Assembly (NCBI RefSeq): GCF_039904985.1
Contig: NZ_CP157005.1
Coordinates: 2,542,001 to 2,606,000, forward strand
DNA length: 64,000 bases
Reading direction: 5' to 3'
Source: Methylomonas sp. AM2-LC
Lineage (GTDB): Bacteria > Pseudomonadota > Gammaproteobacteria > Methylococcales > Methylomonadaceae
Made by a program: the position numbers and the translations under genes. Numbering within the stretch: the stretch's first letter is position 1; the number at the start of each line of letters is the position of its first letter. Positions 32,205-41,272 of the stretch are shown one piece after another. The notes under the pieces are model-generated. The model was not told the origin of the DNA, did not search any database, and saw only the letters and a program-made list of their open reading frames with translations.

Positions 32205-35204
32205 GTGATGACAGGCATTCAAGCATACGAAGCTGAATTTCAAGAAATGTATCAAACCGTGTTTGATAACTGTCATTTTGGTTTAATTATTGTTGATCAT
32301 AATGGAAAAATTATTTCCTGGAACCCGTGGTTAACCAAACATAGCCTGCTAAATAGGGCAGATGTGCAAGGTAAAACCATGCTCGAAGTATTTCCGCTAC
32401 TCACCTCGGGCAACTTACTCAGGGCTATTAATCTGACTCTTAGTCACGGTATGTCTTCGATTGTCTCACATGCCTTAAACACTAAACCTTTGCCGTTGTT
32501 TACTTTGGACGGGCAAAAACTGCATCAGCAAGTGATCGTCAAACCACTAAAAATAAAAAATAGTCATCACTTTTGTTTAATCCAGATAAACGATATTACT
32601 GCCGCTGTAAAACGAGAAAAACAACTACTGGAAAGTATTGCAGAATTTACGTATCAAAAATTCGCTTTGGATCAACATGCCATAGTGGCAGTGACCGATG
32701 TGCGTGGCACCATTACTTATGTCAACGATCAGTTTTGTCGAATAAGCCAGTATTCCAAAGAAGAGTTAATGGGACAAAATCATCGTTTGCTTAATTCTGG
32801 CACACATCCTAAAGAGTTTTTTACCAGCATGTATCGCGCTATAACGCGTGGGGAAGTCTGGCAGGGGGATATTTGTAATCGGGCTAAAGATAACAGCTTA
32901 TATTGGGTGGCAACCACCATTGTGCCTTATATGAATGATAAGGGAAAACCTACCCGCTATATAGCTATACGTGCTGACATTACAGAGCGCAAACGCGCCG
33001 AAGAAGAAGCAAAGGCGGCCACATTAGCCAAATCGCAATTTCTGGCCAATATGAGTCATGAAATTCGCACCCCCATGAACGCCATTATTGGTTTAACCAG
33101 TCAAGTAATGGAGTCGGAGCTTAATTCGGAACAGCGTGATCAACTCAACAAGGTAAAAAATTCAGGTAAAGCGTTAGTACGCATTATCAATGATATTTTG
33201 GATTTTTCGAAAATCGAGTCGGATAAAATGACTTTAGAGCGGGTGCCTATTCGCTTAGAATCGCTTTTGCTTGAAGCAGTCGATTTGTTTGGCGCGCAGG
33301 TGGAAGAGAAAGGTCTGGAGATGTTTGTCGAAATTAATCCTGATACACCGCTTTATTTCTTGGGTGATCCGCTGCGGCTGAGTCAGGTGCTTACTAATTT
33401 AATTGGCAATGCGGTCAAGTTTACCCAACGAGGTGAGATTCATGTGGCTGTCAAGCTGTTGACCCTTAACGATATCAGCATGGTTTTAGAGTTTAGTGTA
33501 CGGGATACGGGGCTAGGTATTAATACTGAACAAATCGATCTTCTTTTCAAACCGTTTACTCAAGCCGACAGTTCCACTACTCGCAAGTTTGGCGGTAGTG
33601 GTTTAGGTTTAAGCATAGCCAAAAAATTGGTTGAACTAATGGGCGGACAAATCTGGATAGAAACGCCTCTCCCAGTAGGAACTTGTATTAAATTTACGGT
33701 AAAGATGGCCAATGTACCCAGCGAAATTGGCAACCTTACCGATTTTAGTAAAGATTTACATGACATGCAGGGAAAATCTGTACTGGTTGTTGACGATCAG
33801 GCAACTTCAAGGAGTATTTTATCCCGTTTATTGGAAGCATGGGGTTTGATAGCCATAGAAGCGGAAACAGGACATGAAGCCTTAGCAATTTTAACTGAGG
33901 CCAGTCAAAAAGGTGATAGTTTTTACGCGGTATTGTTAGATTGGCGCATGCCCGATATTGATGGTATTCAGGTAGCCACCCAGCTAAAAAATCTGATCAA
34001 TGAAAAAATTGTTAATCCGCCTGTGCGTGTATTAATGGTCACGGCCTATGAAAAACTACTATTGTTGGAATATCCGCATGCACGTATTGTTGATCAGATA
34101 CTCACCAAACCCGTTGCACCCTCAAACCTATTTAATGCGCTACGCTCTGGGGATAATAGTGACAATTCCCTAAATAGGATACGCACGGATTTATCTATCC
34201 GCCAAAATTTCGCTGGTATACAGGTGTTGTTGGTAGAAGATCATGATATTAACCAAGAGGTTGCTGCCAACTTTCTGAAGAAATGTGGTGTTACTGTTAC
34301 GGTAGCCTGGCACGGTGCTGAAGCGGTCGATTTGGTTAAAAATAGACATTTTCATTTAGTTTTAATGGATTTGCATATGCCTATTATGGGCGGTATAGAA
34401 GCGACACGTCTCATCAGAGCATTAGCGAATACCCAGCATCTGCCCATAGTTGCCATGACAGCTGCGGTTATGCATGAAGATCGTAAGCAGTGTATGGATG
34501 TGGGTATGAATGATTTTATATCTAAACCCATAGAACCCGAAGAGTTAATCAGGGTGCTTAAACAGCATGTACAGCTAAAGTTACATGAGGTTTTGCAACC
34601 GGAACAACAAAGCAGCCAAGGTTTATTGGATTTGACCAGTGGTTTACGTCGTTTAGATGGTGATAGTCATTTGCAACAACGATTATTATTGAGTTTTATA
34701 GAACGTAATACTGACTTTTTGTTACGCCTGAATAAATTATTGCAGGAAAACAATATAGATCAAGCACTTGATCTGGTGCATGCTCTAAAAGGTATTGCTG
34801 CCAATTTAGGCGCTGTGGGGCTTACTGATGCTTGTCGGCGTATTACAGAAGAATTACGCTTAAGCAACACGCTAACATCACTCGCGTATTTTGAACAAGT
34901 TATTTTAGAAACCATGAAACAAATTCAACGCTATTTGGTTTCAACTAAAGGCGTAATTAGCGATCAGGCATCCGGCTTTCAAACGCTATCATTAGCGGAA
35001 CTGCTGCTAGCCGTGGAGCCTTTTATTGTAGGGCAGGAAATACCTTCCGATGAGATAATTTTTAACCTTAATCAGTTAACAAACAGTCATTTACCTTGCT
35101 TGCCATTGCTAAATAAATTGTTATACCATTTGGAAAACTTTGAGTATAAAGCCGCTCTGGATACCTTTAAAACTTTAAAAGCTTTAGTCGTGTCACCGCA
35201 ATGA
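32205..35204 (+). CDS. Hybrid sensor histidine kinase (PAS-PAS-HisKA-HATPase-REC-REC-HPt)
   Basis: This 999-residue cytoplasmic kinase has no membrane segment. PAS 1 covers about residues 10-130 (LIIVDHNGKIISWNPW) and PAS 2 about 150-265 (ITYVNDQFCRISQYSKEELMG). The HisKA phospho-acceptor is His285 in NMSHEIRTPMN. The HATPase domain has NLIGNAVKFTQRG near 400 and GSGLGLSIAKKL. Receiver 1 starts at about 525 (VLVVDDQ; Asp in LLDWRMPD), receiver 2 at about 675 (VLLVEDHDIN; Asp in LMDLHMPIM), and the HPt His is residue 859 in VHALKGIAANLG. It overlaps the next gene by four bases (ATGA), forming a unit with CheC and the GGDEF-EAL protein. Confidence 0.94.
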   Translation: MMTGIQAYEAEFQEMYQTVFDNCHFGLIIVDHNGKIISWNPWLTKHSLLNRADVQGKTMLEVFPLLTSGNLLRAINLTLSHGMSSIVSHALNTKPLPLFTLDGQKLHQQVIVKPLKIKNSHHFCLIQINDITAAVKREKQLLESIAEFTYQKFALDQHAIVAVTDVRGTITYVNDQFCRISQYSKEELMGQNHRLLNSGTHPKEFFTSMYRAITRGEVWQGDICNRAKDNSLYWVATTIVPYMNDKGKPTRYIAIRADITERKRAEEEAKAATLAKSQFLANMSHEIRTPMNAIIGLTSQVMESELNSEQRDQLNKVKNSGKALVRIINDILDFSKIESDKMTLERVPIRLESLLLEAVDLFGAQVEEKGLEMFVEINPDTPLYFLGDPLRLSQVLTNLIGNAVKFTQRGEIHVAVKLLTLNDISMVLEFSVRDTGLGINTEQIDLLFKPFTQADSSTTRKFGGSGLGLSIAKKLVELMGGQIWIETPLPVGTCIKFTVKMANVPSEIGNLTDFSKDLHDMQGKSVLVVDDQATSRSILSRLLEAWGLIAIEAETGHEALAILTEASQKGDSFYAVLLDWRMPDIDGIQVATQLKNLINEKIVNPPVRVLMVTAYEKLLLLEYPHARIVDQILTKPVAPSNLFNALRSGDNSDNSLNRIRTDLSIRQNFAGIQVLLVEDHDINQEVAANFLKKCGVTVTVAWHGAEAVDLVKNRHFHLVLMDLHMPIMGGIEATRLIRALANTQHLPIVAMTAAVMHEDRKQCMDVGMNDFISKPIEPEELIRVLKQHVQLKLHEVLQPEQQSSQGLLDLTSGLRRLDGDSHLQQRLLLSFIERNTDFLLRLNKLLQENNIDQALDLVHALKGIAANLGAVGLTDACRRITEELRLSNTLTSLAYFEQVILETMKQIQRYLVSTKGVISDQASGFQTLSLAELLLAVEPFIVGQEIPSDEIIFNLNQLTNSHLPCLPLLNKLLYHLENFEYKAALDTFKTLKALVVSPQ

Positions 35205-37315
35205 GCACTTTGTTTCCGGACATTATTGAAAAGCATTTGGTCCTCCTGGTGGATGACTTGCCAGCCAACTTGCATGTGCTGGTTGCTGGTATAAAAAAAT
35301 ATTTCCGGATTAAAGCAGCCAACAATGGTTACGATGCCTTAGCTTTACTTGAGCAAACTACCGATCAACCAAAATTAGCTGTCATCGATGTAAAGATGCC
35401 TAATATGAGTGGTATTGAACTGTTACGACGTATACGTAGTACGCCACACTGTTGTAATATTCCAGTGATTTTGATGAGTGCCGATGTCTCAGAACAAAAT
35501 GAATTAGCCGCTTTGCAACTGGGCGCAGACGATTATCTGGTTAAGCCTGTGTCGCCCAATGTATTGGTGGTTAGGGCAAATAATTTGATTCAGCGCAATG
35601 CTGATCGGATTAAACTGCAATTGGCGGCACATGTTTTCGATTTTAGTGGCGAAGCAATTATGATTACGGATCGTAATAATCATATAGTGGATGTTAATTC
35701 TGCATTTACCACCTTAACAGGCTATGCAAAAGAAGATGTATTGGGCTACGATCCAAAAATTCTCTCTTCTGGACGGACTTCTCCGGAAGAATACAAACTG
35801 ATGTGGCAATCCATACTAAACGATGGCTTTTGGCAAGGGGAGTTTTGGGATAGGCGTAAGGATGGCAGTGTTTATCCCAAAATGATTACCATCACCGTCG
35901 TGCGTAACCCGATTGGCGATATTATTTTCTATCTGGCTAATTTTGTCGATGTGAGTCATTACAAAGAAGTTGAGCGGCGATTTGAATATATAGCCAATCA
36001 TGATCCCTTAACGGGCTTGCCAAATCGACTGCATTTACAGGTGTTCCTTGAACAATGTACATTGATATCTAAGCGAACCACAGAACAGATAGCCATACTT
36101 TTTCTGGATTTGGATCGTTTCAAAAGTATTAATGATACGTTGGGTCATTATATCGGTGATCAGATGCTGATACAGGTAGCGGATCGCTTGAAGTCGTGCA
36201 TACGCGAGTACGATATGGTGGCGCGTATAGGGGGCGATGAATTTGTAGTGGTACTGCGCGGCTATCAACTAAATACGGTATCCTCTGCGGTTGCGGAAAA
36301 GATTCGTCATCATTTGTGCACTCCTTTTCATGTCAATAATCAGTTATTACATACCTCGCCGAGTATTGGTATCGCCATATTTCCAGATAATGCGGAAAAC
36401 ATCCACGATCTGATGAAACATGCAGATACTGCTATGTACTTTACAAAGTCCGAGGGCGGTAACGGTTTTCATTTTTTTGCTACAGAAATGAATAAACATG
36501 CCCATGAAAAACTGGAGCTGGAAAATCAACTGCATAGAGCGATAGACAATCAGCAATTTGAACTTTATTACCAACCACAACTGTCATTACCCGAGCGTAA
36601 GGTGGTCGGCGCAGAAGTCTTGTTACGTTGGCTACACCCGGAAAAAGGCTATATTTCGCCTGCATTGTTCATACCTTTGGCTGAGGATAGTAACCAAATA
36701 GGTAAAATCACTGAATGGGTGTTGGAAAATGCCTGTCAACAAGCCAGCGAGTGGTTAGTGAATGGCTTGCCCTTGCAACGTATCAGTGTCAATATTTCTG
36801 CTAAGCAGTTTCAAAATATGGATATTTTAGGGCAAGTTAAACGGTTATTAGTTAAACACAATTTACCCGCTCATATGCTAGAACTGGAAATTACCGAAAC
36901 GGCATTAATTGCTTCTGCGGATGTTGCTAAAGCCTTAATTCAGTCTTTAAGAGAGTTAGGTATCAAAGTGGCACTGGATGACTTTGGGCAGGGGTATTCT
37001 TCGCTAGCGCAATTAAAAAACTTACCGTTGGATCGGATAAAAATAGACGCAGCCTTTGTGCAAGATATTCAAACCTATCCGGCTGAAAACACCGGCATTA
37101 TTGCCGCTGCCACCATAGGTTTGGGTCATTCTTTTGGCTTTGAAGTGATCGCCGAAGGGGTGGAATCTGAAATCCAATTGGCCTTTCTAGAAGCCCATGG
37201 GTGTGACGAAATACAAGGTTATTTATTCTCTAAACCATTACCTAAACATGAGTTTGAAAGTTATTTGCAACGGCATATGCAAAGTGTAGCTTTGTTTGAG
37301 CGTCGTATCGATTAA
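35201..37315 (+). CDS. Response regulator with PAS, GGDEF and EAL domains
   Basis: This 704-residue protein links phosphorelay to c-di-GMP. The receiver covers about residues 10-125 (VLLVDDLPANLH; Asp in AVIDVKMPNMSG; Lys in DYLVKPVSP), PAS 140-255 (GYAKEDVLGYDPKILSSG), GGDEF 265-425 with the intact signature IGGDEF, and EAL 440-690. The EAL signature reads EVLLRW rather than EALLRW, with the catalytic Glu kept. DFGQGYSSLAQLKNLP and other phosphodiesterase residues are present, so both cyclase and phosphodiesterase activity are possible. It is likely phosphorylated by the kinase encoded just upstream. Confidence 0.94.
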   Translation: MSTLFPDIIEKHLVLLVDDLPANLHVLVAGIKKYFRIKAANNGYDALALLEQTTDQPKLAVIDVKMPNMSGIELLRRIRSTPHCCNIPVILMSADVSEQNELAALQLGADDYLVKPVSPNVLVVRANNLIQRNADRIKLQLAAHVFDFSGEAIMITDRNNHIVDVNSAFTTLTGYAKEDVLGYDPKILSSGRTSPEEYKLMWQSILNDGFWQGEFWDRRKDGSVYPKMITITVVRNPIGDIIFYLANFVDVSHYKEVERRFEYIANHDPLTGLPNRLHLQVFLEQCTLISKRTTEQIAILFLDLDRFKSINDTLGHYIGDQMLIQVADRLKSCIREYDMVARIGGDEFVVVLRGYQLNTVSSAVAEKIRHHLCTPFHVNNQLLHTSPSIGIAIFPDNAENIHDLMKHADTAMYFTKSEGGNGFHFFATEMNKHAHEKLELENQLHRAIDNQQFELYYQPQLSLPERKVVGAEVLLRWLHPEKGYISPALFIPLAEDSNQIGKITEWVLENACQQASEWLVNGLPLQRISVNISAKQFQNMDILGQVKRLLVKHNLPAHMLELEITETALIASADVAKALIQSLRELGIKVALDDFGQGYSSLAQLKNLPLDRIKIDAAFVQDIQTYPAENTGIIAAATIGLGHSFGFEVIAEGVESEIQLAFLEAHGCDEIQGYLFSKPLPKHEFESYLQRHMQSVALFERRID

Positions 37316-37478
37316 ATTGTGAAAGTCAGTGTTAAATCTGACAATTTAGAAACCTAGTTGCTATCTAATTATGTAACGAAAGACGAAGTTTGACCCTTTG
37401 CAGTCATTGGGTTTTAGAATTGAATGTCGGGTTTAGTTCGTGTTCCGATCATTGATGATACAAAAAGGTTAAAGTGTA

Positions 37479-37943
37479 GGATGTGCCAACCAACGGGCGG
37501 CGCATCAATTGGAAGTTAATCTATCTTTATGTCAGAATGCCGTAGACATTGCATTCCGGGTGCCACATGGTTTTTTATCGTTAATCTTGCCGAACCGATT
37601 ATTGGCCGATAATATAGATATATTACGGGAAGTCTTTGCAGAGATCCAAAAACAGCATCTTTTTCGCATGGATGCTGTTGTCGTTTTGCCTGATCATCTT
37701 CATTGTATTTGGACATTACCTGAAGACGATGCCAATTTATCAATACACTGGAATATGCTTAAAGGCGTATTCTCCAAAAAAATTGAAAAAAGGCGAAAGA
37801 ATTTCAGTCAGCCGGAAGTGTAGACGGGAAAGAGGTATTTGGCAGCGCCAATTTTGGGAGCATTGTAGACGCTATTAGCTGGATTATAAGGATATTGATG
37901 GTATTGAACTCGACAGATGCGCCGCCCGTTGGTTGGCACATCC
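37479..37943. mobile_element. REP-bounded element carrying a decayed RAYT
   Basis: A perfect 28 bp inverted repeat (starting GGATGTGCCAACCAACGG at 37479, complement at 37916-37943) encloses a broken RAYT gene. Such ends resemble the REP palindromes recognised by these transposases. The bases between 37316 and 37478 hold no gene. Confidence 0.75.
37509..37878 (+). pseudogene. REP-associated tyrosine transposase (RAYT), frameshifted
   Basis: The first frame encodes FRMDAVVVLPDHLHCIWTLP, the H-x-H motif of the Y1/HUH fold in RAYT enzymes, and stops after NFSQPEV at 37823. The next conserved part, RRERGIWQRQFWEH, lies in a different frame ending at 37878, and the following region with the catalytic Tyr context (HYNPVKHG in relatives) is missing. 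At least one frameshift and a 3' deletion have therefore inactivated it. The HUH pair is present, but a working enzyme is ruled out unless recoding occurs. Confidence 0.8.
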
Positions 37944-37956
37944 GGTCCTGCTAATT

Positions 37957-38871
37957 TTAACCAGCTCCACCTTCGTCATCAATAGGCTGTGGCGCATTGA
38001 CACCCGCTTCAATTTTATCCAATAAGTCTTTTGCCGCACTTCTAACGGATTCACTATTATCGTTTAAGGCACCGGTAGCCTCTTTTTTAAGTTCGTCCAG
38101 CGACACACCCGGTAAGGCGGCTATGGATAACAACGCTGCTTCGCGGATTTTATCGGACTCGTCGCTAGTTAACATTTTTTCTAATACATCTCGTGGTAAG
38201 CTTAAGCCGCTATGTTGAAACTGTGTCAACACTTGCAGGCGCACATTCGGGTTGTTACTGTGTAAAGCATTTATGGTTTTTTCGGCGACGGGTTGTATAG
38301 GTGCGTCGCTCTGTTCCGTGAAACTGGTTTTTGCTGGTGTCAATTCAGTTAAACGATTAGATTTAGTCTCACTGGCTGAGAGAGAGGCTGGAGACAGGGT
38401 ATCTGCTTCACCGGCGGGATAAATCCATACTTTGCTTAAGCGGGCAGGGGAGCTATTACTACTGGTAAACTGATAAAATGTGTCTAAACCATTAAATAAG
38501 GTATGTAAGCCAGCTTCCAGGTGCGCACCTTTAAGATTGATCAAGATTATTTTATTGGCAGTTTGCGCTGACAGGATAAAATGTATTCCGTTTTGTATTT
38601 CTACATCACGTAAAATATCACCTAAAGCACGATGTTCTGTTTCGACCAGTATTTTATCATTTGATGTGATAGTTGATACTTGCATTGCAATCGGGTCATT
38701 CTTAGCGGCTGCCTGAATCATGTTATTTTGATCAACACTACTTAGCGTGGTTAACTGTTTGTCAGATTGTAGTTTGGGTGTGGCCGATACACTGTTTAAA
38801 TTATGCAAGCCCATATAGCCGGCACTAAGCGCAATGGCAGTCAATGCATAATAATACGTATTATGTTTCAT
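37957..38871 (-). CDS. Exported HEAT-repeat protein with STN-like domain
   Basis: This 304-residue protein has an N-terminal signal or anchor (YYALTAIALSAGYMGLHNL). Residues 75-140 resemble a secretin/TonB short N-terminal domain (HRALGDILRDVEIQNGIHFILS, LEAGLHTLFNGLDTFYQF). After a Ser/Thr-rich linker, residues 200-290 form HEAT-like helical repeats (NPNVRLQVLTQFQHSGL, DKIREAALLSIAALPG, SESVRSAAKDLLDKI). It may be a scaffold in the periplasm. No partner genes are adjacent. Confidence 0.65.
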   Translation of the reverse strand: MKHNTYYYALTAIALSAGYMGLHNLNSVSATPKLQSDKQLTTLSSVDQNNMIQAAAKNDPIAMQVSTITSNDKILVETEHRALGDILRDVEIQNGIHFILSAQTANKIILINLKGAHLEAGLHTLFNGLDTFYQFTSSNSSPARLSKVWIYPAGEADTLSPASLSASETKSNRLTELTPAKTSFTEQSDAPIQPVAEKTINALHSNNPNVRLQVLTQFQHSGLSLPRDVLEKMLTSDESDKIREAALLSIAALPGVSLDELKKEATGALNDNSESVRSAAKDLLDKIEAGVNAPQPIDDEGGAG

Positions 38872-39009
38872 AAATTATATTCCCCGGTCCATAAAGTGAT
38901 AACTCTAATCAACGGGTGTACTGTTGACTGTATAGTTATTGCGGTTAGGCATCGCGCAAATGCCAACATGGATTATGCGGTGCTTCCTTGCACCGTAAAT
39001 TCCTTGATT

Positions 39010-39486
39010 TTAAATAGCTGTAAATGAGCCAATGATGCCACCCGATTCTAAAGAGCAGCGTACAATTAGAGGACTCCAATCCCATACATAAATGCTACTG
39101 GTATTTAATGTTTGCCAGGTTTTAGGACCCGATAGGGTATAAGTTACAGGACCCAGGTTAGAACCATTGCCGACACCGTTGGTGCTGAGAAATTGGCAGT
39201 TGCTGTTGTTACCATAAATGGATACCGATGTACTATGCCAGCCAGTCGCTACTTGTAAAGAACCCACTACCAAAACTGGATAGCCACAAGTATTTGTCAC
39301 ACCGGCATAGCTACTGGTGGTTATGCAATTTGCGGTACTGGGGTAAGCCGCATGTAAAGCGTTACCAGGGCCGTTTGATTGTGCAAAAGCTGGGTTGGCT
39401 AAAAGCAGGGATGAAAAAAGTAAGCCTGTAAACGCAATAGCGCGACCTGACAAATTAGGCAGATTTATATTTTTTATGTTTTTCAT
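39010..39486 (-). CDS. Secreted small protein with conserved cysteines
   Basis: This 158-residue protein starts at ATG 39486, which has GGAG seven bases upstream; the frame extends further but without a good ribosome site. The signal peptide (IAFTGLLFSSLLLANPAFA) is cut near residue 35. The mature part is beta-rich with four cysteines (TANCITT, NTCGYPV, SNCQFLS, VRCSLES) that could form two disulfides. No family is recognised. A carbohydrate-binding or fimbrial-like role would be guesswork. Confidence 0.6.
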   Translation of the reverse strand: MKNIKNINLPNLSGRAIAFTGLLFSSLLLANPAFAQSNGPGNALHAAYPSTANCITTSSYAGVTNTCGYPVLVVGSLQVATGWHSTSVSIYGNNSNCQFLSTNGVGNGSNLGPVTYTLSGPKTWQTLNTSSIYVWDWSPLIVRCSLESGGIIGSFTAI

Positions 39487-40214
39487 GATAAAACTCCAAA
39501 AACTTTTCATAGTTAAGTAATGGACACTCCCCTTAAGTAGAGCCAATGTGGGGTCGTGTACATGTAAGCAGTAAAAATTAAGAGAAGATGGTTTTTACTG
39601 TGGGTAAACTATATTGTTATTGACTAAGGTTATCTGTTAATGTTTTTACGGTCATTATGTAATTAATATCACTGTTATATTTAGCTTAGAGATTAAGCAA
39701 AAGGGTGGGTATTTGGCTTGTAAATTCCATCTGTATACAGAATTAATGCTAGTGAGTGTGTTTTAAATAAAACCCAGCAGTTAAGTGGATCATTAGGGGC
39801 TTTCTATGACACATATAAGTATTAATTAGTGGTTTAATGCGTCATTGTTTTCTGTGTATTCATGGTGCGGTTCGTAAACTCACCACACCCTACGAGGTGG
39901 TCGTTAAATCAATTTAATGGTCCATTCATTTCGGCATAATTAATGGTAAAAAACAGGTATTGATAGCCAGCTAAAGCCAATACAAACTAACGTCATGATA
40001 ACGCAACAAAAGCTTCACAATTATGCAATACATTAATGACATGATGTAAGGTGAGAGAAAAAGCCAATTAGTCTACCTTATGTTCTGATTGGAAAGTCTT
40101 GGGATGATTTAATTAAGCATTGCCGGATTGCCTCTTTAACTATATTTCCTCTGGCTCAATCGCTAAAGGGACAAATATTTAACTACACTTTTCGTTAATT
40201 TAGGCAAGACTAAA
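39487..40214. other. Intergenic region with a REP-like hairpin
   Basis: No gene is seen in 728 bases. A REP-like palindrome lies at 39864-39893 (GGTGCGG...CACCACACC, followed by CTACGAGG). The rest is AT-rich, and promoters for the two divergent genes must be located in it. Confidence 0.6.
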
Positions 40215-41081
40215 ATGAAGATTATATCGATACTGGCTCTGTCAGTGGCATCATTATCTGTAGCTCAGGCTTCAACCATCACCGCTTGGAATTTCCAAAA
40301 TAACAGCGTTGCTGTTAATAATAATCCGGCTGCGTCTACAGGTACTGGCACGGCAAGCTCGTTAAACATGGGGACTTATTTAACACCAGCGGCAGGAGTG
40401 ACTACTGACGATGTTTTAGTGGGTAAGAGCGCTGATACGGGTGCTAATGGATTGGCTGATACTAGCAATGTTTGGCGTGTGCGTGGACAAAACAGCAGCA
40501 ATCCTGTTACCGCAAATGGTTGGTCAAGTCTGGCTCCTATCGGTACTCAAGGTGCAGAGTTTACGACCAGTACAGTAGGCTACCAAGCGATTAACGTTAG
40601 CTTCGACTGGTATACAACCACACAAGGTGAAGCAAACTTGCAGTTGGAATATACCACAGATGGTGGGGCCACTTGGATTAATACCCCTATTAGTATTGGC
40701 GCTAACGCTTCGCTGGGTCTGGCTGCGTTAACCAATAGTACATCTGCCAATACCGTTAATGGTGCTTATATTAGCGATAATCTTTTAACTAACGGTGCTA
40801 AGGCCGGTCAGGATTGGTTTACTGGTTTAACTGCAACCATTAATGACCCATCTGCAGCAAACAATCCTAATTTTGCTATTGAATTGGTAAACGCTTCAAC
40901 AGGTAAAGACAATATCAGTACCCAAGGCACTGCCTTAAATAACACGTCTGGCAACTGGCGTTTTGATAATGTTGTTATATCTGGCAGCGCAGTGACGGCT
41001 GTGCCTGTACCTGCCAGTGTTTGGCTGTTTGGTTCAGTTGTGGCGGGTTTTATGTGTTTAAATCGTCGCAAGTCTGCATAA
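40215..41081 (+). CDS. PEP-CTERM-sorted surface protein
   Basis: This 288-residue exported protein starts with a signal peptide (IISILALSVASLSVAQA). The mature domain is Ser/Thr/Asn/Gly-rich and beta-sandwich-like (VGYQAINVSFDWYTTTQGEANLQLEY resembles carbohydrate-binding folds). It ends with a sorting signal VPVPASVWLFGS, a membrane helix (VVAGFMCLN) and the basic tail RRKSA, the VPxPASxWLF type of PEP-CTERM recognised by exosortase. The exosortase gene is not in this window. A strong terminator follows at 41140-41177. Confidence 0.85.
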   Translation: MKIISILALSVASLSVAQASTITAWNFQNNSVAVNNNPAASTGTGTASSLNMGTYLTPAAGVTTDDVLVGKSADTGANGLADTSNVWRVRGQNSSNPVTANGWSSLAPIGTQGAEFTTSTVGYQAINVSFDWYTTTQGEANLQLEYTTDGGATWINTPISIGANASLGLAALTNSTSANTVNGAYISDNLLTNGAKAGQDWFTGLTATINDPSAANNPNFAIELVNASTGKDNISTQGTALNNTSGNWRFDNVVISGSAVTAVPVPASVWLFGSVVAGFMCLNRRKSA

Positions 41082-41139
41082 AGCGACCTGAATAGGCTGT
41101 TTATTCAAAAGGTAGACGCTTTCAGTTTGCTGTAGCAGG

Positions 41140-41177
41140 AATAAGGTCGTTTTCAATCGATTGAAAATGACCTTATT
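41140..41177. terminator. Strong intrinsic terminator, possibly bidirectional
   Basis: The arms AATAAGGTC.TTTTCAA and TTGAAAA.GACCTTATT pair around TCGA with one mismatch, giving a 17 bp stem, followed by TTTAT. It lies 58 bases after the PEP-CTERM gene and between convergent genes. Confidence 0.85.
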
Positions 41178-41272
41178 TTATGAGGTTAAGTATCGGCTCT
41201 GTTTGTCTGTTAGTGTCAATCCAGTCAAATTTTGGGTATTTAGAACATCATTCTGGTTTAGACTGCCAGACC

